14,121 bases of DNA from Saccoglossus kowalevskii (Eukaryota; Hemichordata; Enteropneusta; Harrimaniidae). The position numbers and the translations under genes are program-made. The notes below the pieces were generated by a model, which did not search any database, was not told the DNA's origin, and worked only from the letters and a program-made list of their open reading frames with translations. Of this stretch, positions 1 through 9,782 are shown one piece after another (the stretch's first letter is position 1; every line of letters starts with the position of its first letter). The stretch is from positions 139,023-153,143 of the forward strand of contig NW_003116466.1 in the NCBI RefSeq assembly GCF_000003605.2. Reading direction: 5' to 3'.

Positions 1-1245
1 AAGGGGTTATTAGCCAGACATGTAAGGCTTACACAGGATTTACTTCACCAGTTGGGCTTTTTAGTAAATCACAAGAAGTCCCATCCCGACCCGACTCAAC
101 AGTTGGTGTTTCTGGGCATGGAGTTCGACACCGAAGTAGGCCTGGTTCGCCCATCTCAAGCGCGTTGCCTAGCGCTAAGCAACCTAGCAGAACGCCTAGT
201 CAGCGTCTCTCTAAGAACTCATGCGGCTCATCGGAATGATGACCTCCGTTCGAAGGGTAGTTCCCCAGGCCGCACTATGCAGCCGCCCGGTCCAGCGCTT
301 GTTATTGGAATACCAAGCTCACCTACGGGAACTAAACAGACAGGTATTGATCCCGGACCAACTAAAGGAAACCCTGTCCTGGTGGTCGTCACTGATAAAC
401 CTCAGACAGGGGGTCCCCTTGGACCCACTCGTCACAACCATGACTCTGGTAACAGACACCTCCCTCCAAGGGTGGGGAGCGCACCTATTGGACAAACAAG
501 CCCAAGGAATATGGCTCCCGCAATGGGTTCGGGACCACCATATCAACTGGCTCGAGCTGAAAGTGCACTTAGCACTTTCACATTTTCGACCCGAAGTTCG
601 AGACCACAGAGTCCTGCTCCACACAGACAACACAGCGGTGGTCTCCTACATCAACAAGGAGGGGGGGGGACACGTTCCCCATCGTTGTCGGCCCTAGCAG
701 AGCAAATTCTCCTATGGTGCCTGGAATACAATGTGGAGCTAACCGCACACCACCTTCCAGGGGTGAGGAACAGTCTGGCGACGCCCTTTCAGGGCGACTC
801 CGTCTTCAGAACACGGAGTGGCTGATACCCCAGTGGGCAGCCTCCAGGCTGTTTCGGCTGTGGAACGGTCCAAAGATAGACCTGTTCGCCGCACACTGGA
901 ACGCCAAGCTCCCGACGTACGTAACACTCCTGCCGACACCAGGAGCATGGGCCGTGGATGCCTTATCGATCCCCTGGTCCCACATGGATGCGTACGCCTT
1001 TCCTCCCTTCCTGCTAATTCACCGGGTACTGGAGAAACTTCGACAAGAGCCCACCTGCATATTAACTCTGGTGTCGCCCAATTAGCCGACCAAGGCCTGG
1101 TTTCCGCTCGTGCTGGAAATAATAGTCGAAACACCGATTGTACTGCCGGACATACCGGACTTGCTGTCCCAACCGGACGGCACACTACCAACAAGCCCAG
1201 CAGTGTACCACTTACACACATGGAGGCTCTCAGTAGACTCGCGCA
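1..1245 (+). pseudogene. DIRS reverse transcriptase C-terminus plus RNase H, frameshifted
   Basis: Reading is open from the first base in frame 1 (LGFLVNHKKSH, then LVFLGMEFDT: the end of the RT domain). It shifts to frame 2 near 220, where the DIRS connection and RNase H follow: LSWWSSL, TDTSLQGWGAHL (first catalytic Asp), HHINWLELK (Glu) and LLHTDNTAVVSYINKEGG (second Asp). A run of eight G at about 661-668 shifts it back to frame 1 for HHLPGVRNSLA. Another shift near 780 moves it to frame 3, giving DALSGRL (fourth acidic residue) and the typical C-terminal block IDLFAAHWN...DALSIPW...AYAFPP. A TAG at 1083-1085 stands where the family has Trp in a 'P-W-P' context; the same frame then continues (TKAWFPLVLE). 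The motifs are all present but spread over three frames, so the enzyme would copy RNA only in an ancestral form. The long minus-strand frame at 739-1308 is a shadow. Confidence 0.88.
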
Positions 1246-2086
1246 GACGAAAGGTCTATCTAAGCGGGCTGCCAACGTCCTGGCCAGGGCGAACAGGGAT
1301 TCCACCAATGCTGCCTATGACTCGAAGTGGCGAGCATACACTGGTTGGTGTAGTGGAAGGGAGATTGATCCATGCCATCCCTCTATCGGCCAGGTAGCAG
1401 ACTTCTTTGTCCACTTGTTTGACGAAGTGGGTCTGTCCTACGCAGCGATCGTTAGCTACAGGTCAGCCTTGTCCCCTGCCATAGAAAACTCTTTGGGGTC
1501 AAGTTTAGCCAATTGTCCCATTATTAGGAGACTGTTACTGCTTTCCATAATCAGAGGCCGCCTTCATGGACGATCAAGTTGTTCTAAAGACATGAATCGG
1601 GTTTCTCGCCAAGAACCAAATCCCAGGACACGATCCTCAACCGATCGTCATCCCCCGGCTGTCAAATATTGTCGGCCCGGAGGATCAGGAGGAATTGCTT
1701 CTCTGCCCGGTCCGAGCGCTGAGTTGCTACGAGAACCGTACCAGGTTTTCCAGACGGGGAACCAAACACATGTTTTTGTGTTACAGCCCTGGCAAACAGG
1801 ATAAGCCGGCTTCCCCGACTTCCATCTCTAGGTGGATTACTGCGACTGTACTGGAGGTCTATAATACACTATCCTCCTCAACACAACACTTGCAAAGACA
1901 CCAAGTACGAGCGCATGAGGTCCGTGCGATTGCTAACTCACTAGCGCTAGCGTCAGGCGCCCACCTCGAACACATTCTGAGGGCAGGTTCTGGAGAATGC
2001 AGAACGTCTTCATCAACTACTACCTGAGAGACACCCAATCTATTTAGCAGGGTCTCTTCAGGTTTGGCCCCGTCGTAACGGGTTAG
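1246..2086 (+). pseudogene. DIRS tyrosine recombinase, central part deleted
   Basis: The N-terminal SAM-like domain reads in frame 2 (KGLSKRAANVLARANRDST, YDSKWRAYTGWC, VADFFVHLFDEVGLSYAAI, SYRSALSPAI). It ends near 1555 at LLLSIIRGR. The frame-3 text from about 1605 (FLAKNQIPG, then IPRLSNIVGPEDQEELLLC) belongs to the catalytic domain. The segment between them, which in DIRS recombinases carries the first catalytic Arg, is largely missing; I estimate several tens of codons lost. Box II is kept as RAHEVRAIA (His-x-x-Arg). Another frameshift near 1987 leads to NYYLRD, which holds the nucleophilic Tyr, and reading ends at TAG 2084-2086. The recombinase would normally insert the circular intermediate. 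It may once have been fused to, or have overlapped, the RT frame: the RT frame (HTWRLS) runs into it at about 1210-1250. Confidence 0.85.
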
Positions 2087-2496
2087 GCTTTGTTTACTGA
2101 CCCAGCCCGTACGACCGCAGAGGCCCCCGCACATAGGCGATAATTCAGTCTCGGCATTCTTGAGGGCAAATTGTCTGTACCACTAGCACTCCCTGGAAGC
2201 TCCCAGGTTTCGCTTCTTTCGACCTACACCCTCATGCGAACTGTTTTGGTCCTACTTCTAGCTTATCACCCCCGAATTCGGCTTGGGTCTAGCTTTCTCG
2301 GGTGCACCGAACCCTGTCACCACAGCACCATTGGTTTCTTGCTTCGGGGACAGCACAGACAAGGTAAGACACCACCCTTCTTGGGTCTTAACTTAGGTTT
2401 TTTTAGTTTGTTTTCATCTCGGACTGGGAAAAGACTTTCATCATAGTTTTTTTTCTGTTTGCTCGGAAAAACCCGCCACCTATCGGTGTCTGACTC
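2087..2496. other. DIRS 3' noncoding region
   Basis: The stretch between the recombinase stop and the internal complementary region has no convincing reading frame. A 91-codon frame at 2171-2446 has no recognisable motif and low-complexity content, and is probably chance. The higher GC and CT-rich tracts match the rest of the element rather than the AT-rich flank. Confidence 0.6.
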
Positions 2497-2622
2497 TGCC
2501 TACAGTTCAAAATAGAAATTTTGACTGACCGGAGTCTATGGTGGGTAATTGAACGTAGTGAATTTAGGCGAGGGTTCTCCGAACCCGCCTATTCACATAG
2601 TTCATACCCACCATAGACTCCC
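2497..2622. repeat. Internal complementary region of the DIRS element
   Basis: GGAGTCTATGGTGGGTA (2531-2547) pairs perfectly with 2605-2621, forming a stem with a 57-base loop. The segment 2560-2620 is also the reverse complement of the right terminal repeat at 2872-2943, with small differences: for example GAATTTAGGCGAGGGTTCTC here against its complement with one mismatch at 2924-2943. In DIRS replication this region templates completion of the ends and circularisation of the cDNA. The upstream 2497-2547 segment is repeated directly at 2837-2887. Confidence 0.82.
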
Positions 2623-2691
2623 CTCCCCAACCTCCCCACTCTTTCCGTCGCGTTGGTCTAAGTCCTTGAGGCGGAGAGAAAGGAACAAGAG

Positions 2692-2722
2692 TGATGGACG
2701 TTGATGGACATGATGGACGTTG
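2692..2722. repeat. Short TGATGGAC tandem repeat
   Basis: Three copies of TGATGGAC lie at a 9-10 base period, between the internal complementary region and the right terminal repeat. No function is evident. Confidence 0.6.
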
Positions 2723-2836
2723 CCATGTGGCCTCGTTCACGTGGGTTGTGACGTAAGGGGTAAAACAATCTTGATGTCATGGGGCTTCCCCTGACCTAGA
2801 TTCTATCTCTCCGTCACCGGCAGAATCGCTGATTAA

Positions 2837-2943
2837 TGCCTACAGTTCAAAATAGTCATTTTGACTGACCGGAGTCTATGGTGGGTATGAACTATGTGAA
2901 TAGGCGGCCTATGTGAATAGGCGGAGAACCCTCACCTAAATTC
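2837..2943. repeat. Right terminal repeat of the DIRS element
   Basis: The first 51 bases repeat 2497-2547 with two or three changes, and the rest is complementary to the internal region. It contains a private 17-bp tandem duplication, CTATGTGAATAGGCGGC at 2892-2908 and 2909-2925, that is absent from the internal region. The element end is placed where the pairing with 2560 onward is lost. Confidence 0.78.
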
Positions 2944-5127
2944 AAAATTGCGTGGAAACCTACATGTAGATGATACTTTGTAGTAAGTTCCAGTATAAAT
3001 GTAAACAATGTCGCTGCTGATGTTCTTTCGGCATTGTGCAGCCTAGCCAAAATAATAAAAACAAAAAAAAAACTTGATCACTGGCATGGGCACGAACACT
3101 TGAATACATGTATGTGATGCGAAACTAACCATTTCCAATTCGATAAATAAATATTACGACCCGGTGATCGATCCAAGATGCTCTTGCTTGTGAGGTTATG
3201 GAAGATAATATTAATAGTAATAACTTTATTTACACTACTATGCCATCAGATGTCGCAGTATGGTAAATAAAATAAAATACAAATCATAAAAAAATACAGC
3301 AGCTGAACTATGATAATACATGTAGGTCAAATCCGAGAACGAATGCGTTTCATTTCACCTGGGTCTGAGATGATGTAAGGACAATCAACATAAATATTAT
3401 TTGAATATACAGTTCACTTAGTTGTCTGGGGTAAAAAGTGATCGCTCAGATACAAGAGATTTACTCTACGCAACGTAATTTATGTCTGTGAATATATTTA
3501 TTGAATATTGCAGCATAGACCGTGTCACTTTAGAATGAACTGTGCGTACTAGTATACCCTACTTGAATTCAGATTCCAGCAAGCTGCCTCTTCACCAGAA
3601 ATTAATTGTTTATTTCACTTTACACTGCTCAAATCAGTAACTATACACATAAACAAAAGATTAGGACTATCTACATTTAATGAACGATTGACAGTTGCTG
3701 TCATTGAATAATCAGTCAAATTAGAATACTAAGCTCCGCCCAGCCCATGGGTCGTAAATTGTGTATTCGCCAATAACAGTTTGATGACAATTGTTTGCTT
3801 AATTTTTTAATGGTGGAGTCTGTCTCTTGTTCACTAACATTCACACATTGTTAACTCCTGCACGTGTGAATAATTTCCTGTTATAATTTCAGACAGCCAT
3901 GGTAAATATTTTATATTACGTCAGTAAAAATATGTCGTCACGCCTGTGAAAAGAATGGAAGGGTAAAAAAATAGTCCCACCTTGCAGAGGTGTTAAATTT
4001 GCCACAATGGACATGAAAACTACGATGGTTGTTACTGTTGTAGTTCGGACACAGAGTTAATTAGCACACATTTCCAAGATAAACCATAAACACGAATTGA
4101 TAGCATATGTGAAGAAATGAAGTACATGTTGTGTGACAAGTTGTTTAACCGCAACCCGGATTGAAAAAAAAAATGTCTGGCGTTGCTTGACCGGGATAGA
4201 AGGGCTGTGTTTTAGTTGTCTGAGGTTTAGGGGTAAATAGAAGTACGAGCCAGAGCACTTCGACCTAACCTGTATATAAAATAAAATTTGAGATGGACAC
4301 AAAATATAAACCAGTAGTAATATGTTTCGTTAAAATGAGAATGGGCATATCAGCGTTGAAATAATCACAGAAGTGTAGTTATCATCGGGAAAAACATGTT
4401 AACTCGCTAAACAGAAACTTGTGCGACCCGACATTCAACGTTCGACGTTCATTGCTCAGTGGCACCAAGAACTAGATAGAGCTAAAGGGAAATGAACAGC
4501 CATCTTCCTGGTTACCAGGACGCTGACTTTTTTGGGCACTGCCAGACAATGGTAGCTGTGGTATCACGCACCTCTGTTGATACTTAGTACTAAGGAATGC
4601 AAATCGCGGAACTTTTCTCTAAACTATGACATATTCCCACTCACCCATGGAACTAAAAATCTTTTTTTTTTAGCTCCATGACTCACCCCAACCTAACATT
4701 GACAAATAAAGAAACACTTGCAACTCAAATATGATCGTCATGGATGGCCACATATCATTGTTACTATCCGTTAACTGGCTAATTGGGTGAATTTTGCGCC
4801 TGTTTTTCTGGATGATATCGGGTTTGTTAACGATTACGTCAACTGCCATAAACAACACAGTTACTAAATATTCTGAGCTTCATGTTTCAGGATACACTAC
4901 ATCATAAAACAGTCTTGTATGTCGTCAAACTATTCTCAAAATGAGGTATTTATGTTGTTGTCACGTTTTCTTTTCTCTTTTTTAGCGTCTTAATTTTCTC
5001 GTACGCTAACAAATCTGTCATCAATTTTTTTTGTTCCTAAATTCATGGTGAAAAGAATTGTAGAATACAATTTCGAATGTCAGAGAGTTGTCCAATCAGA
5101 CTGCACGAATTGATGGTCACTAAAGCT
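2944..5127. other. AT-rich noncoding spacer
   Basis: No reading frame here has recognisable protein content; the 62- and 81-codon minus-strand frames look like chance. At 3210-3290 a segment read on the minus strand ends with AATAAAGTTATTACTATT, like the 3' tail of an invertebrate LINE or SINE, but no body of such an element can be recognised. A-rich and T-rich runs occur at about 3060, 4165 and 4660. Confidence 0.5.
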
Positions 5128-5233
5128 GGTCTCAAACACGGTCTATGTGGTATTCAAGAGTCTTTAAATCGGTCTCAAACACGGTCTCAAATGGCATCTT
5201 TCTCTGTGGGAGAGTCTCAAAACTGGTCTCAAA
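5128..5233. repeat. Cluster of GGTCTCAAA motifs
   Basis: GGTCTCAAA occurs at 5128, 5171, 5183 and 5225, with a variant AGTCTCAAA at 5212. The 17-mer GGTCTCAAACACGGTCT is present twice (5128 and 5171). Spacing is irregular, so this is a decayed local repeat or a motif cluster rather than a regular satellite. The 67-codon frame covering it is a by-product of the repeat. Confidence 0.7.
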
Positions 5234-6470
5234 TGCCTTCTAGAGGGTACTGTACATACCTCTGCATACAGTGTAGGTGATATGCAAATTAGTTTCTGTC
5301 AAAATAAGTGACTGCCAAAGAGTGCTATTACTGTTGTTCAAATTTCATTTCACTCGGCAAGTATATTCTTGTACCCAAAGAGAAAAATTTAGTATTTCTT
5401 AAATATTGTTCATTTCTGATATGTTTCGAAAAATGGTACTCCTGAAGGGACTACTTTGTTTGCTCTTAGACCATTTGCATATGAGGTGTGGAAATACCGA
5501 TTTTGATTTCAGAAACGAATCAAAATAAACTGCAGTACATATGTAATAATTGCTGTTTACCGAACCGTGCGGCATGTCGTTGGTAAATACTTGTTTACCG
5601 TAGTTCGTGAGCAGTCGGCGAAATTAGAAATAACCATTTAAAACTGAACATTTCTATAAGGCATGCGGTGTACTCTTACATCGATCGACCATTGAGATTC
5701 GCGCTTTTCGACCAACCAACTAATGGAAATTGTGCTCTTCGCAGAGTGACACTGCGATCCTGTCGCAGAGTGCAATAATCAACATTCGGCGAGTCGCCCA
5801 ATCGCGCCGCAGAGTTAGTTTTTAGACCCCATACATACCTCTGTACTGGTGTTATGATTTAGGTACTAGTATCACGAATAAACAGGAAACACAGCAGCAA
5901 AAATGTGTACAGCCTATTCGCTCAAGTTATTGTCATGCAAAATTACCATTTTGTAATTGTCCAACTGTTGTGATATCTAAATTACTAAGAACACGTACGT
6001 CACCGTATCGTGATCACTTCTATGATTTTTATCTTTGGTGTCTTTAAAAAGTTTTAATTTCCGGTGGATCTGTTCAGTCGTTCTTTCGTGATTTTTTGTC
6101 ACATACTTTCGTATGCCATTTTTCTGTTTCCCGTTGAGCTATCAATCTATTGCAGTATTTCTTTACTCTGTCAAATAGATATTAGGGTGCATACGTACCT
6201 CTTCGTCAAGCCGGAAATTGCGTGAAATTACAAACGATGTTGTCTCTGCCCTAATTGAAATGAGAGATTACTTGAAGAAGACGATTGAGGTGTGATTTGG
6301 GCTCTGATATAGTTGGGCATATACACATGTACATGATCGGGGCCATGTCGGGGCTCAGCCCTATCGGAGTTCAACCCCAAGGTTTGTTAGAGCCGAAATT
6401 GGCTTGAGCCAAAGGCGTATACAGTCATTTTTGCTGGCTCGAGCCGTAGGGCTCCATTAAAATGCTGTCA
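5234..6470. other. Noncoding spacer with a CpG-dense patch
   Basis: No gene is seen. Positions 5555-5830 are clearly richer in CpG than the surroundings, and CGCAGAGT occurs three times (5740, 5764, 5808). GGCTTGAGCC and GGCTCGAGCC occur at about 6401 and 6436, next to the palindrome that follows; 6340-6511 may be a remnant of one small repeat element. Confidence 0.5.
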
Positions 6471-6511
6471 TGTGAACGTAACAAATGTGATTCACATTTG
6501 TTACGTTCACA
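6471..6511. repeat. Near-perfect 41-bp palindrome
   Basis: Two 20-base arms (starting TGTGAACGTAACAAATGTGA) are perfect reverse complements around one central base at 6491. The identity of the arms in otherwise decayed DNA suggests a recent origin or selection. Confidence 0.9.
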
Positions 6512-6771
6512 ATAGTTTGATTTTACATACATGGTGTTCAGTCTGTTTATTCCAGAGCGTCTCTGCCATAAGTTAAATTAAAATAAATTTGTTGGGGGAT
6601 AAGAAGTTACCTAATAATAATTAAATAATCAATATTCATGTTTTTCATTATTAAACTGATCACATCAGAGCATCTATGAACCAAATTTAAATGATACGAT
6701 TATTATGCACACTGTGTAGATAGGGCAATAAATATCCTCAAATTTCAATCCTAAACTAATACATTGTCCTT

Positions 6772-8151
6772 GTTCCCAGGAACTTTAATACCAAGGTTAT
6801 GTTTTGATCCTTGTGCGTCCGTGTTTTCGTCCGTCTGTGCGTGCTTGCGTCCGGACCTGTATCTTAGAAATGCCTGGACGAATCATAATCAAACTTCACA
6901 CATACATCATACATGATATATACATATGCACATCAATTTGTTCCATTATCTGATTTAAGATGGCCAAATGGCAGCCATTTTTGTGCTAAAAAATCATCAA
7001 AATCAAGCATTTCAAACTTGTTCAAACTTAGTATATACATTAGACATCATGGGACCTTGATGCAAACAATTTTATTTTTCGCATCGGATTCAAAATGGCT
7101 GATTGGCGGCCATTTTGTTTTAATGAATGGGCTTCTAGACCCATATCTCTGACTTGCTTTGACTGATTATGTTCAAATTTTAAATATTCATTATATATCA
7201 TGTCATAGATATACAGATATATTGGTTTGATGATCCTATTCAAAATGGCCGAATGGTGGCCATTTTTGTGCTAAAAAATCATCAAATATCAAGCATTTCT
7301 GACATTTATGGATGGATTTCGTTCAAACTTAGTACATACATTAGACATTATGGGTTCCTGTTGCACATCATTTTATTTTTCAGATCAGATTCAAAATGGC
7401 TGACGGGTGGGCATTTTATTTTAATGATCGGGCTTCTAGAGCCATATCTCTGACATGCTTTGACTGATTATGTTCAAATTTTATATATTCGTTATACATC
7501 ATGTTATAGATATATACATGTATTCAAAATTCCTGATTTTATTTTAATTAATGCTGTTCCAGAGCAATATCTCCCAATATGGACAATTACTTGTTTGACG
7601 ATCAGATACAAATGTCAATCATTGTAATGTTAAACAATCATCATAATCATATTCCTGACATGGTTATATTCCAGCTATATTACTATAAATAAAACTACAT
7701 GCATATATCTTAAATTTGATAACTAACGGGGACTGTGCCATGCATGGCTTTTTTTTTTTTTTAAATGGGCAATTATTATGCAAATTAAGCATTTATCATT
7801 CATTGATTTCAACCCAACACTAATTAGGTCTGTTTATTGTTAAAGAATAATATGTACCAAGTTTCATTATAATGTGATTAATTATTGAAAAAAATAGGTG
7901 GAAGGCAGAAAAGTAAATTAATAAGAAAATTATGTAATCATTATGAATTTATATAAACCCAAAAATAATTAGATCGTTGCATTTTTGTACCAAGATTCAT
8001 TGAAATAATATGATAAGTACTTAATAATATCTATATACCAAGTTTTATTGAAATGTGATTAGAACTTAAAATATCGATGGAAAAGCCGAAACATTATGAA
8101 TATTATAATTGGAAAATTAATATTCACAAATCTGTGCATTGTTCCAGGAAC
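6772..8151. repeat. AT-rich repeat segment bracketed by GTTCC(C)AGGAAC
   Basis: Near-palindromes GTTCCCAGGAAC (6772) and GTTCCAGGAAC (8141) lie in the same orientation at the two ends of a 1.4-kb block. The block opens with a CGTCCG-rich stretch (about 6815-6860), then holds the tandem array and the TACCAAG-TTTCATT copies. It may be one decayed element or satellite-derived block. No protein is encoded. Confidence 0.35.
6945..7535. repeat. Tandem array, ~150-bp units paired into a 286-bp higher-order unit
   Basis: GCCATTTTTGTGCTAAAAAA starts at 6973 and again at 7259, giving a 286-base period, with matching sequence on both sides (for example TTTGACTGATTATGTTCAAA at about 7158 and 7459). Within each period a half-unit marked by TTCAAAATGGC...GGCCATTTT recurs, with starts near 6955, 7090, 7240 and 7390. 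Each mark is a hyphenated palindrome, AAAATGGC-N-GCCATTTT. The 79- and 66-codon frames here are parallel translations of the repeat, not genes. Confidence 0.82.
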
Positions 8152-8289
8152 AGTCATGGAACAGCTAAATAACTAAATATCATGCAAATTAGTAATTACT
8201 ACACATAAAAGAAAGCTGTGCAGTGCCAAAAATACTATCAGGATAGTATTCACTTAAATGATATAGGACCAAAAATCCTGACATCCAAC
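7536..8289. other. AT-rich spacer with TACCAAGTTT-type repeats
   Basis: Diverged copies of a unit with TACCAAG-TTTCATT-GAAATGTGATTAG are seen at about 7855, 7988 and 8036, each followed by A-rich sequence. A T-tract lies at 7749-7762. No gene is seen. Confidence 0.45.
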
Positions 8290-8339
8290 TTCATTAAAGT
8301 TCTAAACAACCAGATTAGAAGTGGACGTGGTATGAAAGA

Positions 8340-8736
8340 AAATACAAGTACATGTAACTACAAGAGAAAATAACACACCAGCCTTATCGCCACTCTACAC
8401 GACAAAGAAGTCAAAAGACAAAGAGCTTTGATAATTCAAATAATGAAAACTACAACAGTACATCACCACAAATCAATTATGCTTCAGTAGCCGCTAATTA
8501 ACAATAATAATAACTTAATAAATGAAAATAATAATAGTAATGATGTCAACAGCAACAATATCAACAAATCTGATTTACCACCAGCATTCAATATGCCGCA
8601 GCCAATGCCTAACTGGTATCAATACAACATGCAGCCAATAATGGAAAGACCACTGCCATGGATGCCAGTACATCTATTTAACAGAGCCATTCCTTCCTCA
8701 CCTTACTCTAATCCTTCATGGGGTTATAGTACTTAA
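8340..8736 (+). pseudogene. C-terminal part of a LINE ORF1-like protein, Asn-rich
   Basis: One frame reads THQPYRHSTRQRSQK, then SPQINYASVAAN, meets a TAA near 8500, and continues in a neighbouring frame as Asn-rich sequence (NNNNLINENNNSNDVNSNN). It ends with a Pro/Met/Trp-rich tail (PPAFNMPQPMPNWYQYNM) and stops at TAA 8734-8736, just before the ORF2 homology. The position directly ahead of an endonuclease and the basic, then low-complexity, make-up fit the nucleic-acid-binding ORF1 of LINEs. No CCHC knuckle or RRM is visible, and the start is not identifiable. Confidence 0.5.
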
Positions 8737-8752
8737 CAGACACAAAGAACAG

Positions 8753-9259
8753 CTAAAAATAGCCTTGTGGAACATTCATGGGCTGAAAACCTGTATTAAT
8801 GATAGTCTATTAAAAAACTTTTGTTAGTAAGCATGACATAGTTTGTTTATTAGAAACTTGGCTAGATTATACTGACAGTGTTAGTGTGCCCAATGGTTAC
8901 TTATATTTTAGAGTAGATAGAAAGAAACATAAAAATGCACGAAAAGCCTCTGGGGGTATGATTATATTTTATAAATCAAAATTTTGAAAAGGGATAAACA
9001 AATTCATCAGTAAGTATAAAGAGTCACTATGGTTAAAACTTGATAAGCATTTCTTTGGTTTGGAAAATGACTTGAACATAAACAGTACATACATTCCACC
9101 AATAGGATCATCCTACTATAATTCTCGTGACCTTACTGGTGAAGAAATTTTTAACATTATAGCGGAGGAATCACTGCATTATTCAAACCATGGAAATGTC
9201 TGTATACTGGGAGACTTAAACTCTAGGACAGTTAATTTAAATGATACACTTGATGATAT
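8753..9259 (+). pseudogene. LINE ORF2, N-terminal half of the AP-type endonuclease
   Basis: The sequence begins LKIALWNIHGL (catalytic Asn block), then after a one-base shift in a T run near 8817 gives SKHDIVCLLETWLD (catalytic Glu). It continues with RKASGGMIIFYKS, a TGA near 8986, SLWLKLDKHFFGL, STYIPPIGSSYY and CILGDLNSRT (the Gly-Asp-x-Asn block). This is the exonuclease-endonuclease-phosphatase fold that nicks target DNA for LINE insertion. The frame ends where the transposon starts. It overlaps the end of ORF1 with no clear ATG, as in many LINEs. The frameshift and stop mean the LINE copy is inactive irrespective of the insertion. Confidence 0.85.
9256..9259. repeat. Target-site duplication, left copy (ATAT)
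   Basis: ATAT lies just before the left inverted repeat and recurs just after the right one at 13705-13708. The rebuilt empty site GATG-ATAT-ATCT keeps the LINE frame open. A 3-bp reading (TAT or ATA) cannot be excluded because the site is AT-repetitive. Confidence 0.7.
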
Positions 9260-9750
9260 TTCAGCCGTTCTGAGAATTATTCGGACAGTCAGTTAGCAAA
9301 ATGACTTGCAACTTTGCAAAACACTTTTAGTCCAGGCATTAAATAGCAAAGGTTCAACAAAATTGTTGGAAAAAGTTTCTCAATGAATTTCAGCTCTTCA
9401 TTACCCCTACTTTGAAGGAAAAAAAAAGTTTACCAAAATTGGACTTGGGGGAACTAGGTCAAATCCAAGATGGCCGCCATACAGAAAAAAAAGGATGTAA
9501 ATATGTCATACAAATGGACCCGAGATAAAAAGATGTATGATATACCTCTTTATATCAGCTGAACAAATTAAATTTACTAACTATTTCAAAATAATCTCAT
9601 AAAGTAGGTCAAATCCAAGATGGCTACCATAAAACAGGACGAAGATGAAAATATGTCAAAACTATAAAACCATCTAAGATAAAAACATGTATGATCTGCC
9701 TATTCATATCAGCTTAACATGATAATTATATATAGTCCGACAATATTTTT
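9260..9750. repeat. Left terminal inverted repeat of the DNA transposon
   Basis: The outer ~75 bases match the right end, then TAGTCCAGGCATTAAA (9329-9344) and GTTCAACAAAATTGTTGGAA (from 9352) match the complement of 12770-12835. Two subterminal units follow, marked by AGGTCAAATCCAAGATGG at 9456 and 9606, 150 bases apart. The 9060-9296 reading frame runs from the LINE into this repeat. Confidence 0.82.
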
Positions 9751-9782
9751 TCTCTCTCTTTGACAGTAGATTAACGCGTGAT

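Larger units (their letters stand above)
1..2943 (+). mobile_element. 3' part of a DIRS-type tyrosine-recombinase retrotransposon
   Basis: The order seen is reverse transcriptase thumb, RNase H, tyrosine recombinase, 3' noncoding DNA, an internal region complementary to the end, and a right terminal repeat. That order is diagnostic of DIRS1-like elements, which copy through RNA and integrate a circular DNA with a tyrosine recombinase rather than a DDE integrase. The left terminal repeat, any gag-like ORF and the RT palm lie outside the window. The coding part has at least four frameshifts, one nonsense codon and one internal deletion, so this copy is dead. The right edge at about 2943 is set by where complementarity to the internal region stops. 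Confidence 0.88.

Noticed and set aside
221-825. Several overlapping plus-strand frames as separate genes
   Set aside because: They are pieces of one frameshifted RT/RNase H reading, shown by motif order running across the frames.
739-1308. 189-codon minus-strand frame
   Set aside because: It lies opposite the clear RNase H and recombinase motifs on the plus strand and has no family resemblance; a shadow in GC-rich DNA.
1246-2086. Tyrosine recombinase as a phage or bacterial integrase
   Set aside because: It follows a DIRS-type RT/RNase H and precedes an internal complementary region, and the boxes are of the eukaryotic DIRS kind.
2171-2446. 91-codon frame after the recombinase
   Set aside because: Low-complexity Leu/Ser-rich text in the DIRS 3' noncoding region, with no known DIRS protein at this position.
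3160-3180. GATCGATCC as the B box of a tRNA-derived SINE
   Set aside because: No convincing A box at the right distance, no tRNA-like body and no target duplication.
4057-4302. 81-codon minus-strand frame
   Set aside because: AT-rich chance frame with no motif, neighbour or codon signal; the same applies to the 62-codon frame at 4670-4858.
6913-7453. Parallel frames of 79 and 66 codons that look alike
   Set aside because: Their similarity comes from the tandem DNA repeat, and the minus-strand frame there is open as well; not a gene family.
5128-7535. Repeat clusters as a CRISPR array
   Set aside because: Repeats are irregular and partly palindromic, spacers are not uniform, there are no cas genes, and the sequence is eukaryotic.
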